Of a stretch of DNA of 64,000 nt, positions 33,140 through 41,885 are shown in pieces. The stretch lies in the NCBI RefSeq assembly GCF_042652345.1, contig NZ_JBHSJJ010000016.1, forward strand, positions 1 through 64,000, in the 5' to 3' direction. The position numbers and the translations under genes were made by a program. Below the pieces are notes generated by a model. It was not told where the DNA came from, searched no databases, and saw only the letters and a program-made list of their open reading frames with translations. Positions within the stretch are counted from its first letter, which is position 1; every line of letters begins with the position of its first letter. Source of the DNA: Negadavirga shengliensis. GTDB lineage: Bacteria; Bacteroidota; Bacteroidia; Cytophagales; Cyclobacteriaceae.

Positions 33140-33913
33140 TTAAGTTAATCCCAGGAGGTCAGATATTTGAACAGCAATAAGGTCGATGATAAATACCGAC
33201 AGGGAGGCTACTATCACCGCGGAGGTGGCAGACCTTCCTACACCTTCTGTTCCCTTTTTTGAATGATAGCCTTTATAACAACCAATAATGCCTATAGCAA
33301 ATCCAAAGAAGAAGGTCTTGATCAGCGCAGGAACAACATCCCCGTAGCTCAAAGCATTAAATACTTGAAACCAATACAAACTCCAGCTTACATGGCCATG
33401 TAGGTTCACTCCCAAGTAACCTCCATACAAGGAAATGGCATTGGATAAACTGGAAAGCACCGGCAACATTAAAACAGCAGCCATAACCCTTGTAACCACT
33501 AAATACTTGAATGGATTGGTGCCGGATACTTCCATGGCGTCGATCTGCTCAGTTACACGCATGGCCCCCAACTCGGCGCCCATTCCCGAGCCGATCTTTC
33601 CGGCACAGATCAACGCCGTGATTACGGGAGAAATTTCCCGGATCAACGATACGGAAACCATGGAAGGCAAGAGTGATTCCGCGCCAAATTCGATAAGGGT
33701 GGGCCTGGATTGAATGGTAAGCACTAATCCCATAATGAACGCCGTAATACCGACAAGGGGTAAAGTTTTATAACCTATCCCATAACATTGATGCAAGAAC
33801 TCAAAAAACTCCTGCTTGGGTTTGAAGAATTCACGGAAAAACCGTACAGTAAAGTTGGCTATTTCGCCAACTTCAGTTAAAAAGGTGTTTTTCCATTCCT
33901 CAAAGTATTTCAC
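33140..33913 (-). CDS. MlaE-like ABC transporter permease
   Basis: About 257 residues if translation starts at the GTG at 33913 (VKYFEEWKNTFL...), the point where family similarity begins. An ATG at 34006 adds 31 non-family residues including an unlikely hydrophobic patch. About five membrane helices. The MlaE signatures ITAFIMGLVLTIQS, SLIREISPVITALICAGKIGSGMGAELGAMRVTEQIDAMEVSGTNP and the C-terminal SVFIIDLIAVQI are present. It forms the membrane core of the Mla-like system with the ATPase and MCE genes downstream. Confidence 0.88.
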   Translation of the reverse strand: MKYFEEWKNTFLTEVGEIANFTVRFFREFFKPKQEFFEFLHQCYGIGYKTLPLVGITAFIMGLVLTIQSRPTLIEFGAESLLPSMVSVSLIREISPVITALICAGKIGSGMGAELGAMRVTEQIDAMEVSGTNPFKYLVVTRVMAAVLMLPVLSSLSNAISLYGGYLGVNLHGHVSWSLYWFQVFNALSYGDVVPALIKTFFFGFAIGIIGCYKGYHSKKGTEGVGRSATSAVIVASLSVFIIDLIAVQISDLLGLT

Positions 33914-34292
33914 ATCATGGTTGTTTCTGCTGTGACAAAATTGACTACACCATACCGGGAATAAAATGAAAATAATCACTGAACTTAAATGACAATCGTC
34001 ATTCATTATCCTGTTTCCGCAGAACTATGGAACACAAAAGTGTCAAGCTATATTTAAATATATTGACTAAAAGTCAATTAGTAGAACTGAATAATTCTTA
34101 AAGCACGGATATAGTTGGAATCAGAAAAAGATTGGGGAATTAACCGCATTAAAAATGGGAGTAGATGCAGGAGCGTCAACCTTCATTTATTGTGGATACA
34201 GCCCCGTCACACGCAATATATTAAAGAAATAGCCGGTAACGTTAGATAACAAGGAACACAAAACGGTATCTCCGGGATCAAAACCTGAAATT

Positions 34293-34784
34293 TCATTCAA
34301 GAAATGGCTCACGGCTTTCCCGCTGCCGGCGTGAAAGCTTGTACCGGTCTATGGTACGGACACAGGCATTGTACCGCAATATGGCTTCATCGTTTCCTGA
34401 TGGGCGGCAAGAGGCTGCGTTCTCGAATGCTTCCATGGCCTCCTGGATCCAATCGTATGCATCAAAGTTGCTTCCAAACCCACCCCGGTTAATGATGGCT
34501 TTGGCCAGTTTTTCTTTGACAATACCGGTATAATAAGCCTGCTTGTATTTATCGGTAAGCTTGTTGATCGCCTCTCGGGCTTCGTTATCACCAAGGCCCG
34601 TACCAAACTGATCACAAAGGGAGAGGATAAACACTACCAGGGCGTCCTGATGGTCGTCCTGTATGGCTAAAATGTCTCTACAGATGCTTTCCGCTTCGGC
34701 AGGCTCATTCAACAGGCGGTAACGTTCGGCTTTTTCCAATGCCCTTGGAATTCCGTCAGGAGATATGGATTTTAATTTAGACAT
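34293..34784 (-). CDS. helical TPR-like protein
   Basis: 163 residues from the ATG at 34784; the upstream part of the open frame overlaps frdD and lacks coding features. All-helical with TPR-like pairs (ALEKAERYRLLNEPAEAESICRDIL and AMEAFENAASCRPSGNDEAILRYN). No signal peptide or membrane segment. It may act as an adaptor; no catalytic motif. The gene lies just downstream of the fumarate reductase operon (107 bp from the frdD stop), possibly read through from it, but a functional link is not demonstrated. Confidence 0.65.
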   Translation of the reverse strand: MSKLKSISPDGIPRALEKAERYRLLNEPAEAESICRDILAIQDDHQDALVVFILSLCDQFGTGLGDNEAREAINKLTDKYKQAYYTGIVKEKLAKAIINRGGFGSNFDAYDWIQEAMEAFENAASCRPSGNDEAILRYNACVRTIDRYKLSRRQRESREPFLE

Positions 34785-34891
34785 GGCGTGATTTGTTGTT
34801 TTGTTCTCAATGATTCGTTCTTTATCTTCAACCGGTCTAAACCTCTCCGAAAGGGGTTCGTTACAGCAAAGCATCCCGCCTTTCCCGTTGT

Positions 34892-35239
34892 TTAAATAAA
34901 CAAAACGAAAGCGGAAAGCAAGGTGATCCCAAAAGCAATCCCGTAGCAAATTAGCGCAATGGGCTTATCATACGGATGAAGCTGTAAACCTTCGTGAAGC
35001 GTAAACCTGAACCGATGTGCCCAGTGAAACATCGACAGTGAAACAATCACCATAATCAAAAGGCGACTGTACCAAGGATCAACCAGCGACTTTAAGTGAT
35101 CATATGTGGGATTGACCCATCCCAAAGGGATGGCGAGCCCTGTAATAACCAAAAGGACAGGCAGAAATAAAGAAGAAATCGTTCCCCCACCTCCAAATAA
35201 ACTCCAGAAGAAAGGCTCTATTGGTCTTTTTCTTTGCAT
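34892..35239 (-). CDS. frdD: fumarate reductase membrane anchor subunit D
   Basis: 115 residues from the ATG at 35239; the longer frame adds 16 codons absent from the family. The sequence follows the FrdD plan: KRPIEPFFWSLFGGGG, then three membrane helices, with WAHRFRFTLHEGLQLH between helices two and three. Haem-ligating histidines are not apparent beyond those found in haem-free FrdD. Together with FrdC it anchors the catalytic subunits and forms the quinol site. Last gene of the frdABCD operon, 84 bp after frdC. Confidence 0.87.
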   Translation of the reverse strand: MQRKRPIEPFFWSLFGGGGTISSLFLPVLLVITGLAIPLGWVNPTYDHLKSLVDPWYSRLLIMVIVSLSMFHWAHRFRFTLHEGLQLHPYDKPIALICYGIAFGITLLSAFVLFI

Positions 35240-35323
35240 TATCCTGAATTTAATTTTCTTAATCTTGTTTTCGTTGGCCATGCCCACCGGGTCTGTTTTT
35301 GAGCAGGCCCAGATGGAAAACCA

Positions 35324-35731
35324 TTATCCAATGACTATTAACCATATCAAAGCAACTGAAATTACCACCCAGCCGACATAATTCATCAAAGCAATGAACA
35401 CTCCCGGTATATGCCTGTCGCCGGTTTTTATTACCATGGCTTTGGGGGCCAGATTAAACCAGGTGATGCTATGAAACAACAGCCCGCCCAGCAGCAGTAC
35501 ATGAAGAACAATGAACAATGGTGACTGCATGGTGGACACAAATGCTTCAAATGACTCAGGACCGTCCAGCAGGGATCCTGCAAATGATAACAGCAAAAGA
35601 CTGTAGATCGCCACACATACACTGGTAAGTTCACGCGCTATGAATTTGAAATGGATCCAGCGGTTGGCCCACCAGAAAATGTTCATATGGCGTTTATACA
35701 TCTTCACATTCGGCAGCACTTTTTTTTGCAT
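35324..35731 (-). CDS. frdC: fumarate reductase membrane anchor subunit C
   Basis: 135 residues, three membrane helices. It matches FrdC by WWANRWIHFKFIARELTS at the start, GPESFEAFV after the first helix and LLFHSITWFNLAPKAMVI in the middle, which is the FrdC family segment HTxTWFxLAPKA. It supplies part of the quinol-binding pocket. It starts 6 bp after frdB ends. This two-anchor arrangement is unlike the single cytochrome b subunit common in Bacteroidota. Confidence 0.9.
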   Translation of the reverse strand: MQKKVLPNVKMYKRHMNIFWWANRWIHFKFIARELTSVCVAIYSLLLLSFAGSLLDGPESFEAFVSTMQSPLFIVLHVLLLGGLLFHSITWFNLAPKAMVIKTGDRHIPGVFIALMNYVGWVVISVALIWLIVIG

Positions 35732-35737
35732 GGTCCT

Positions 35738-36526
35738 TTATTTTTTGTTTTTAGACTTTCCATAGGGCAACAATAAGGTTTTCCACCATTCGGTGGCCCC
35801 GCTCACTTTATAGCGCTGTATGGCCCCTGCAGGATCCACCCCCTTCGGACAAACAACGGAACACTCCCCGACAAACGTGCAATGCCAGATACCTTCATCG
35901 GTACTCAACTCTTCCATTCGTATTTTTTGACCCTGATCCCTGCTGTCATAATTGTAACGCTGTGCGAGGGCAATAGCCGCCGGACCAATGAAATTCGGTT
36001 CCAGCCCGTATACCGGGCAGGCTGCATAACACAGCATGCAATTGATACACATGCTGTACTGCTTGTAATCGGCAAGTTGTGACGGTGATTGCAGGTATTC
36101 ACCCTTCTCCACGGGTTCTTCCTCTTCCCGGATGATCCAAGGTTTTACGGACTTGAGTTTATTCATAAAATCAGTCATCTCTATGACCAGATCACGTATG
36201 ACAGGAAAATTATCCAGTGGTTCAATCCTAATAGGACCGGGAGCATAATGTTCAAGAAAGGTAGCACAAGTCAGTACAGGTGTGCCGTTCACCATCATAC
36301 CGCAGCTCCCACAAACGCCCATCCTACAGGACCACCGGAAAGACAGTGTGCCGTCTACATGGTCTTTGATGTAATTCAGCGCATCCAGTATTACCCAATC
36401 CTTTCGCATGGGTACCTCATAAGATTGGTATTCAGGTCCGTCTTCTTTCTCCGGCCGGTAGCGGAAAACTTCCAGGGTTATCATTTGGTCATCGGGCATT
36501 CTCGTTGGGTTTAACTGCGTACTCAA
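35738..36526 (-). CDS. frdB: fumarate reductase iron-sulfur subunit
   Basis: 262 residues. Three clusters are readable: the 2Fe-2S ligands in CRMGVCGSCGMMVNGTPVLTC (plant-type ferredoxin domain), the 4Fe-4S site in CINCMLCYAACPVYG and the 3Fe-4S site in CTFVGECSVVCPKGV. It relays electrons from quinol to the flavoprotein subunit. It lies 15 bp after frdA in the frdABCD operon. Confidence 0.95.
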   Translation of the reverse strand: MSTQLNPTRMPDDQMITLEVFRYRPEKEDGPEYQSYEVPMRKDWVILDALNYIKDHVDGTLSFRWSCRMGVCGSCGMMVNGTPVLTCATFLEHYAPGPIRIEPLDNFPVIRDLVIEMTDFMNKLKSVKPWIIREEEEPVEKGEYLQSPSQLADYKQYSMCINCMLCYAACPVYGLEPNFIGPAAIALAQRYNYDSRDQGQKIRMEELSTDEGIWHCTFVGECSVVCPKGVDPAGAIQRYKVSGATEWWKTLLLPYGKSKNKK

Positions 36527-36541
36527 ATATCCTTCGTTCCA

Positions 36542-38290
36542 TTATCTTCCATAAATCCTTTCGCCAGGAGGCCAGCGGGTGATGCTGACCGGAGTGTACT
36601 TGATTTCTGGAATACCGTTTTCTTTCCTATAGGCCAGCGAATGGGCCAGAAAATTTTCATCATCCCGTTTCGGAAAATCCTTCCGTTGATGAGACCCGCG
36701 TGACTCTTTACGATGTAAGGCGCATTGGACAATCGTTTCTGCGATATCCAGGAGATAGGAAAGTTCAAATGCCCCTACAAGCTCCGTGTTAAATGTTTTA
36801 CTGCGGTCATCTATTCTGAGGTTTTTGAAACGCTCCTGAAGTTCCATGACCTTTTCCTGAGATTTTTTCAACAAGGCCTCTGTTCTGTAAATCCCCGCAC
36901 CTTCCTCCATGCAAGCGTGCATTTCTTTTCTTAGATCCGCGATTTTTTCCTTACCTCCTGTCTTTCTTAAAAACTCCCTGTCGATCCTGATGGCCTCATC
37001 CGAGGCCTGCGAAGAAACTGCATAGCCGGTCCCATTTTGACCCAGCGCAAATTCAGCCGCACTTTTTCCGGCGCGGTTTCCAAATACCAAAAGTTCCGTC
37101 AAAGAATTGGAGCCTAACCGGTTGGCGCCGTTGATGCTTACGCAGGCCGTTTCACCGGCTGCATAAAGTCCTTTTAAAGAAGTCTCCCCGTTGATATTGG
37201 TGTGGATGCCGCCCATCATATAATGTACCACCGGACGGACGGGAATCATTTCCTTAATAGGGTCTATATTCTCGTATTTTAAACATAATTCCCTGACAAA
37301 AGGGAGTTTGGATTGGATGATCTTTTCCCCAAGATGCCGGATATCAAGATGGACATATTGACCATATGGTCCTTCTATGGTCCTGCCTTTTTCCTGTTCC
37401 TGCACAAATGCCTGGGATAACCTGTCCCGTGGCCCCAATTCCATCGAGCGCAGCACGGGCTTTGTCTGAGGCTGTCCTAAATCATAATCCTGTAGGTAGC
37501 GATAGCCGTCCTTGTTCAGCAGGTAACCGCCTTCAGCACGCGCCGCCTCGGTGATCAGTATACCCGTGAACGGCAGCCCTGTCGGATGATATTGAACGAA
37601 TTCCATGTCCTTAAGCGCTACACCTGCACGATAAGCCAGTGCCATACCATCACCGGTTTTGATGTTCGCGTTTGTGGTATAAGGAAACACCTTTCCGCTT
37701 CCTCCTGTACAGACAATAACTGCCTTTGCGGTAATTTCATGTACTTTTCCAGTAACCATTTCAATGGCCACAGCGCCTCGGCAACGTCCATCATCTTCTA
37801 AAAGCTTGGTGACAAACCATTCATCAAAACGTTGGATTTGGTCGTACTTCAATGTGGTTTGAAAGAGGGCATGAAGCATGTGGAATCCAGTCTTATCGGC
37901 CGCAAACCAAGTCCGTTCTATCTTCATTCCTCCAAAAGGGCGCACCGCAATGTGTCCGTCGTCCTGTCTGCTCCAGGGACATCCCCAATGCTCAAGCCGG
38001 ATCATTTCTTTAGGGGCTTCATTCACAAATGCTTCCACGGCATCCTGATCACTCATCCAGTCACCTCCGGAAATGGTATCATACGCGTGATGGTCAAGGC
38101 TGTCATCGGATTTGATAACTGCTGCCGCCCCCCCTTCTGCCGAGACTGTGTGGCTGCGCATTGGATAAACCTTGGAGATCACCCCCACTTTCAGTTTGGG
38201 GTCAGTCTCTGCTACTGCGATGGCTGCCCTCAGGCCTGCGCCACCTGCACCAATAATTAGAACGTCGCAAGAATGTTGTGCATCTATCAT
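36542..38290 (-). CDS. frdA: fumarate reductase flavoprotein subunit
   Basis: 582 residues. Dinucleotide-binding GAGGAGLRAA (14-23), covalent FAD histidine His47 in RSHTVSAEGGAAA and catalytic-domain segments GGDWMSDQDAVE, HTNINGETSLKGLYAAGETA and GANRLGSNSLTELLVFG are all present. With FrdB, C and D it reduces fumarate to succinate in anaerobic respiration or works in reverse as succinate dehydrogenase. First gene of the operon; its promoter region is the 342-bp gap upstream. The presence of FrdC plus FrdD marks this as the E. coli-like four-subunit type. Confidence 0.95.
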   Translation of the reverse strand: MIDAQHSCDVLIIGAGGAGLRAAIAVAETDPKLKVGVISKVYPMRSHTVSAEGGAAAVIKSDDSLDHHAYDTISGGDWMSDQDAVEAFVNEAPKEMIRLEHWGCPWSRQDDGHIAVRPFGGMKIERTWFAADKTGFHMLHALFQTTLKYDQIQRFDEWFVTKLLEDDGRCRGAVAIEMVTGKVHEITAKAVIVCTGGSGKVFPYTTNANIKTGDGMALAYRAGVALKDMEFVQYHPTGLPFTGILITEAARAEGGYLLNKDGYRYLQDYDLGQPQTKPVLRSMELGPRDRLSQAFVQEQEKGRTIEGPYGQYVHLDIRHLGEKIIQSKLPFVRELCLKYENIDPIKEMIPVRPVVHYMMGGIHTNINGETSLKGLYAAGETACVSINGANRLGSNSLTELLVFGNRAGKSAAEFALGQNGTGYAVSSQASDEAIRIDREFLRKTGGKEKIADLRKEMHACMEEGAGIYRTEALLKKSQEKVMELQERFKNLRIDDRSKTFNTELVGAFELSYLLDIAETIVQCALHRKESRGSHQRKDFPKRDDENFLAHSLAYRKENGIPEIKYTPVSITRWPPGERIYGR

Positions 38291-38632
38291 GAATAAAAAT
38301 TTTGGGTTCGACTTCCCTTACATCACTGGCCTACAGCAATATACAAAATATTAAAACTTGATCAAAAGTGACCAAAGGATGATCTTTTCCCTTCATGTTA
38401 AAATAGTTGCCCTGTATTGAATCAAAGACGGTGTAAAAAGCCAATTTTCTGATAAAACTTTTTACGGGTATACCTCATAAATCAAAGTTTAAAAAACAAC
38501 AATAAGTTTATAAATTGCAGATATTGAGAAAGTTATGCTGAACAACATTAGTTTTGGGGTGAGGGTTTTTAAAATTCAGTTTGAACTTTAAAAAAAGAAC
38601 CCGAACTTAAACCGGCCGTTACCTAATTGACA
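38291..38632. other. divergent promoter region between frdA and the exported methyltransferase gene
   Basis: 342 bp, no coding sequence. Contains inverted repeat GTAAAAAG (38433-38440) / CTTTTTAC (38458-38465) with a 17-base loop and the short palindrome TTGATCAA near 38359. A clear FNR box (TTGAT-N4-ATCAA) is not seen, so oxygen control cannot be argued from sequence. Confidence 0.45.
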
Positions 38633-39364
38633 ATGAAATATTTAAATTATTTTCTAATTCTTTTCCTTTTCACAGTAAATTTTTACTGTAGCTATGCTCA
38701 AAACATTTCACCTGAGGAGGTTAAAAATGCTGAATATACCTATAAAACCCCGGATGGGGACGGAACCGGAAAGGTGTATATGGGAAGGGAAATTGCATCA
38801 CTGATGAGTTTTCACGGCAAAAGCTGGTTGGAGCGCGCCAGTAGATCAAAGGAAGAAAATACCGAATTAGCCATTTCCAACTTACCCGTCACACCCAGCA
38901 GCGTAGTGGCCGATATTGGGGCCGGTTCTGGGTTCTATACCTTCCGGATAGCCCCGGTCGTACCTGAGGGAAAGGTTTATGCGGTGGAAATACAGGATAA
39001 CGCTATCCAGTACCTGAAAGAAAGAAGCAAGGAATCGGGTCAAAATAATGTGGAAGTTGTCAAGGGAAATGAAAAATCACCCAACCTTCCGGCCAATACG
39101 ATCGATTTGGTGATAATGGTAGACGTTTACCACGAACTGCTTTATCCCCGGGAGATGTTACAGGAAATCAAAAAGGCATTAAAGCCCGACGGCAAACTGC
39201 TGTTGATTGAATACCGCGGGGAGGATCCTAAATTGGCAATAAAAAAACTCCACAAAATGACAGTGGAGCAAATCAACAAGGAATTATCCGCCAATGGCTT
39301 TCATTTGGTGAAAAACGGGCAATTTATGAATATCCAGCACTTTTTGGTTTTTGAAAAACAGTAG
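38633..39364 (+). CDS. exported class I SAM-dependent methyltransferase
   Basis: 243 residues from the ATG at 38633 (the preceding TTG is less likely). It has a Sec signal (MKYLNYFLILFLFTVNFYCSYAQ), unusual for a methyltransferase. The Rossmann core shows motif I VVADIGAGSGFYTFRIA, a later acidic motif VYAVEIQ, NVEVVKGN, and DLVIMVDVYHELLYP. Because SAM is cytoplasmic, a secreted enzyme needs a substrate supply or another use of the fold (inference). Convergent with the exported O-methyltransferase gene. Confidence 0.85.
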   Translation: MKYLNYFLILFLFTVNFYCSYAQNISPEEVKNAEYTYKTPDGDGTGKVYMGREIASLMSFHGKSWLERASRSKEENTELAISNLPVTPSSVVADIGAGSGFYTFRIAPVVPEGKVYAVEIQDNAIQYLKERSKESGQNNVEVVKGNEKSPNLPANTIDLVIMVDVYHELLYPREMLQEIKKALKPDGKLLLIEYRGEDPKLAIKKLHKMTVEQINKELSANGFHLVKNGQFMNIQHFLVFEKQ

Positions 39365-39409
39365 ATTTGAAACCTGACGGGACATTTTAGCACCAATTTT
39401 TTTCAAGTC

Positions 39410-40057
39410 TCATTTTTTATAACTGATGGCAATACCCGAACTGCTTGTCTTGTCTATTGTGGTTTCGTAATCAGGATGACTGTTAACAAAGTCGAGGTAT
39501 TCCCGGATCCCACTCATGCTTTGAAGCACGTTATGGGCAGTAAAGCGCCCGCCTTTTTTGAATTTCGGATTGATATCTTTAAAATATTGCACATACCAGT
39601 CTTTGTCAGCATCCGAAAAAACGAAATCGAAAGGCCCTTCCAATTCTTTCACAATTTTATGGGCATCTCCCAACCTAAAGTCTACATATTCGGATAACCC
39701 CACCTTTTTTAAGTTTTCAATGGCTTCTTTTTGCCTGTTTTTATCGATTTCTATGGTAGTCAGTTTTCCGCCGGTTTTGCTAAGGGCCCATGCTATCCAA
39801 ACGGTGGAATGCCCCGTGGAGGTACCTATTTCAAGGGCAGATTGGTAACCATTATCCACGATGAGATCGTGCAGAATTTTACCGTCTTCATAAGGCACAT
39901 TAAGGTTATGCCATTTCTCGCGGTTTTCATCCAGAAACTTTTGGACGCGTTCATCCACTGCCTTTTGGCTGTCGGTTCCCTGAGCAGAACAATTTAACGA
40001 CCAACCTATAAGCACAAGTGAAAAAAGGGCGGCTTGAATTTTTATAAAGGTTTTCAT
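39410..40057 (-). CDS. exported O-methyltransferase-like protein (COMT family)
   Basis: 215 residues with a Sec signal (MKTFIKIQAALFSLVLIGWSLNCSAQ). The core matches class I O-methyltransferases: ALEIGTSTGHSTVWIAWAL (motif I), LTTIEIDKNRQKEAIENL, VDFRLGDAH, and FDFVFSDADKDWYVQYF with the metal-binding Asp of the caffeoyl-CoA type. The neighbouring convergent gene is another exported methyltransferase-fold protein, which makes an independent accident of signal-peptide gain unlikely. The upstream region carries a dispersed repeat. Confidence 0.85.
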   Translation of the reverse strand: MKTFIKIQAALFSLVLIGWSLNCSAQGTDSQKAVDERVQKFLDENREKWHNLNVPYEDGKILHDLIVDNGYQSALEIGTSTGHSTVWIAWALSKTGGKLTTIEIDKNRQKEAIENLKKVGLSEYVDFRLGDAHKIVKELEGPFDFVFSDADKDWYVQYFKDINPKFKKGGRFTAHNVLQSMSGIREYLDFVNSHPDYETTIDKTSSSGIAISYKK

Positions 40058-40546
40058 ATGATTATAATTTGTTTTTCAATGGTCATAACTTGTCCCGCAC
40101 CTCAGGTCGGGATAGCCTGCCCCTGCCTGCCCCGAACTCGATTCGGGGAACTGGTTTCGGGGGACTTGATCCGGGAGAATCTCGCATGATAGATAATCAT
40201 CCCTCCGTGGGACGATCTCGCCATGCCCGATTTCATGGCATTTGGTTTAGTTGTAATTGAGAAGTAGGGGTTAATTGATTATAAGTTAATATTTTTCAGT
40301 AAATTATAAATAAAAACGGTGGTTTTTCTTGAAGGTTTTATGTGATTAAACAGCCACCGTACTATTTTATGAAGCCAAGATGATACCATAGCGCTCCCCT
40401 ATTTTCAGACATTTGCCATTGAAACTCCGGTTTGCACCAATAAAAGAAAAACCACAAAAAACTTCCAAATAAAAACGGCGTCCTGACTATATTGCATATC
40501 CGGAACAAACAGGCTAATCCGGTTTACCCATAACCCGAAGAAACCA
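40058..40546. repeat. divergent intergenic region with REP-like palindromes and a 61-bp dispersed repeat
   Basis: No gene. Contains perfect stem CCCCGAA-CTCGA-TTCGGGG (40130-40148) and the second copy of the 61-bp repeat (40177-40237, first copy 23691-23751). Several short GC-rich palindromes are clustered, as in bacterial interspersed mosaic elements. Sequence beyond about 40250 is A+T-rich and should hold the SGNH-gene promoter. Confidence 0.55.
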
Positions 40547-41767
40547 ATGAAAAAGAAAAGTGAAAGGATCACGCTGATTTTTATTTCATTATCCTTTTTA
40601 ATATTTCCTTTTTTGACGGTCGAAGCCAAACAGAAATCCCGTCCTTTTGAAGTTAAAAACGGAGACCGGGTGGTCTTTTTGGGAAACTCTCTTTTTGAAA
40701 ATGAGCAACAGTATGGCTTTGTGGAACTTTTGTTGACGAGCAGATGGCCGGACAGGAACATAACTTTCCGAAATTTGGGATGGTCAGGCGACACAGTATT
40801 CGGGGATGCCAGGAGTTATTACACCAGTCCACCCAGTGCCTATGAATTGATGCTCGACCAGCTGAAAAAGGCAAAGCCTACGGTCGTCTTTATCGCATAC
40901 GGAGCGATAGAAGCTCTGGAAGGTGAAAAAGGCATCTCCAGATTTTCCGATGGCTTGAATCAACTGCTTGACAAAATCGGCGAATTGAATGCCGCTGCCA
41001 TACTTTTATCCCCTATCCCGAAACTCGCAGCTGGAACGCCGGAGGAATTGATAAACCATAACCGGGATTTGGAAAATTATGCAACGATCATTGCCAAAAC
41101 GGCCTGGGAACGCCAAGCAGTCTTTGTAGACTTATACAGGCCTTTAAAAGCGCTGGGTGCCGGTATCTCGGATAATGGTTTCCATTTGAATAAGATGGGG
41201 TATTATCATTTGGCCACCATTTTAGAGACGGAATTGGGTCTTCCGGAAAACAGATGGTCCGTTGAGATTGATCTCGATAGAAACGCCCTGGATGCTACAA
41301 CAGCCGCCAAATTAATCCAAATCGACCCTAAAAAGAAACACCTTACATTCACGGTGGAAGAAAAATACCTGCCGCTGCCGCTCGATGAGGAAGGAGCTGC
41401 TGCCGGCCTTGAACGGATACTCAAAATCCAGGGGCTTGGTAAGGGGTATTTCGTACTGGAAACAGACGGGCGCCAGGTGGCCAGCGCTTCTGCCAAAGAA
41501 TGGGCGAATGGGGTAAACATCCGGCAGGGCCCCTTATTTGAGCAGGCCAGGGAGCTACAAACTTGGATAAATAGAAAAGACGGGGTGTTCTTTCGCCAAT
41601 ACCGTCCACAAAACAGAACCTACATCGTGGGATTCCGGTCATACGAACAAGGCAGGCATTTGAAAGATCTGGAAGACATGGACATTATACTCGCCTGGCT
41701 GGATGGCCAAATCAACAGCAGCAAAAAACCGAAAGCCAGCACCTATGAATTAAAGCCCATTCGATGA
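40547..41767 (+). CDS. secreted SGNH/GDSL-family esterase
   Basis: 406 residues. Sec signal (about 1-27) then an SGNH hydrolase domain (about 36-225): block I is VVFLGNSLF, so the usual GDS is GNS, with the Ser nucleophile. Block III is GAIE rather than GxND, and the late DNGFHLNKMGYYH supplies the catalytic Asp/His. The C-terminal 180 residues form an additional domain. Such esterases remove acyl groups from polysaccharides. It lies 118 bp before the PVC-type cytochrome gene on the same strand. The family commonly occurs next to those proteins, suggesting one sugar-processing unit. Confidence 0.85.
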   Translation: MKKKSERITLIFISLSFLIFPFLTVEAKQKSRPFEVKNGDRVVFLGNSLFENEQQYGFVELLLTSRWPDRNITFRNLGWSGDTVFGDARSYYTSPPSAYELMLDQLKKAKPTVVFIAYGAIEALEGEKGISRFSDGLNQLLDKIGELNAAAILLSPIPKLAAGTPEELINHNRDLENYATIIAKTAWERQAVFVDLYRPLKALGAGISDNGFHLNKMGYYHLATILETELGLPENRWSVEIDLDRNALDATTAAKLIQIDPKKKHLTFTVEEKYLPLPLDEEGAAAGLERILKIQGLGKGYFVLETDGRQVASASAKEWANGVNIRQGPLFEQARELQTWINRKDGVFFRQYRPQNRTYIVGFRSYEQGRHLKDLEDMDIILAWLDGQINSSKKPKASTYELKPIR

Positions 41768-41885
41768 ATTAAAATTTGATGCGTGAAAGGAAAAAAATAC
41801 TCCCGTCCCAATTAACGGCAAATAACCCATGAAAGAACATGCGCACCGCCAGGCAAGCCTACATACCATCTTCCTGACAATCATA

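Noticed and set aside
38350..38370. FNR-type box in front of frdA
   Set aside because: TTGATCAA lacks the four-base spacer required for the TTGAT-N4-ATCAA consensus, so oxygen control cannot be claimed.
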